Part shown: piece by piece, positions 49,392 to 49,957 of the stretch
Layout: the number at the start of each line of letters is the position of its first letter
How positions within the stretch are numbered: position 1 is the first letter of the stretch
Source: Candidatus Geothermarchaeota archaeon
Lineage (GTDB): Archaea; Thermoproteota; Nitrososphaeria; Geothermarchaeales; JDFR-13
Direction of reading: 5' to 3'
DNA length: 49,957 nt
Assembly (NCBI GenBank): GCA_015523605.1
Contig: WAKC01000046.1
Span: forward strand, 1 to 49,957
Program-made: the position numbers and the translations under genes
Notes under the pieces: generated by a model
The model's database searches: none
What the model was told of the DNA's origin: nothing
What the model saw: the letters and a program-made list of their open reading frames with translations, nothing else

Positions 49392-49957
49392 TTAATAGGT
49401 TACACGTGAGATCCTAACTCTCCTACTTACTCTGTCAAGTTCTAGCCAGTCTTCAAAGTCTAGCTTAAACCTTCCAGTCTCTGCATTCTCTTTTACCTGT
49501 TCAGGACTTTTAGCTCCTGGAATTGGTAATATATTTGGATAGGCATCAATAAGCCATCGTAGAGCTAACTGAGCGGGAGTCTTATTATATTTCTTAGAGA
49601 GTTTTTGCAAAACCTTAACAACTTCATATATTTGGACCATATTCTCCCTAGTGAATAAAGGTTCTCTAGCTCTAACATCTTGGAACTGAGGTAGATTATC
49701 AGGTGTATACTTACCTGTCAAAGCACCCTTAGCAAGTGGGCTCCATGGAATAACGGTGAGATCATTAAGCAATGCATATGGAATCAGCTCCTTCTCTGCA
49801 TCCCTCTCAACAAGGTTATACCTAATCTGAAGAGATACGATATCAGTAGTAGACAGACATTCCCTAGCAGAGTCTACAAGCTCAACAGGGAAGTCACTCA
49901 ATCCGATATACCTAATTAGACCCATATTGACAAGCTGCTCAAGAGCCTTCATATACT
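49392..49957 (-). CDS. Aldo/keto reductase (partial; continues past the right edge)
   Basis: LVNMGLIRYIGLSDFPVELV, LQIRYNLVERDAEKELIPYALLNDLTVIPWSPLAKGALTGKY, LRWLIDAYPNILPIPGAKSPEQVKEN; the track Met at 49952 is internal. Confidence 0.92.
   Translation of the reverse strand, partial: YMKALEQLVNMGLIRYIGLSDFPVELVDSARECLSTTDIVSLQIRYNLVERDAEKELIPYALLNDLTVIPWSPLAKGALTGKYTPDNLPQFQDVRAREPLFTRENMVQIYEVVKVLQKLSKKYNKTPAQLALRWLIDAYPNILPIPGAKSPEQVKENAETGRFKLDFEDWLELDRVSRRVRISRVTY

Noticed and set aside
1-49957. CRISPR arrays, tRNA/rRNA genes, transposons
   Set aside because: No regularly spaced repeats, cloverleaf-like conserved TTCGANNC/anticodon arms in intergenic DNA, or transposase ORFs were recognised by eye; tRNAscan-SE/CRISPRCasFinder were not run.

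Overview
The window is an archaeal chromosome segment, most likely Thermoproteota/Crenarchaeota. The evidence is a HerA/NurA/Mre11/Rad50 repair operon, ribosomal protein L13e, geranylgeranyl reductase, a fused ThiD-ThiN, Ogg2-type glycosylase, many TTG/GTG starts and A/T-rich TATA-like promoters. It is densely coded with no rRNA, tRNA, CRISPR array or transposon that I could recognise by eye. Left to right: partial MFS transporter (missing from the ORF track), HAD hydrolase, two PLP enzymes, an archaeal AAA/DUF4143-type ATPase, flavin reductase plus double-SIS protein, a thiamin cluster (P-loop protein/ThiW/ThiDN), VTT/DedA protein and L13e, geranylgeranyl reductase, a nurA-X-herA-mre11-rad50 operon, a DUF4097-like protein, a flippase-like protein, a BFN/DUF151-like protein, an IMPase and a class III aminotransferase, a complete dipeptide/oligopeptide ABC operon, Sir2/MYG1-like/DapA-like genes, SLOG-like protein, Ogg2/MoaD-like pair, a large acyl-CoA metabolism block (fused HCDH-crotonase, two acyl-CoA dehydrogenases, thiolase plus DUF35, SCP2, acyl-CoA ligase), a type IA topoisomerase, a five-gene ABC/secreted-protein operon with no recognised function, and a partial aldo/keto reductase. 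The best candidate for an undescribed system is the five-gene operon at 45649-49149. Next are the small HAS-barrel-like gene inside the HerA/NurA operon and the P-loop protein coupled to ThiW. All product calls come from motif recognition by eye; no database search was run.
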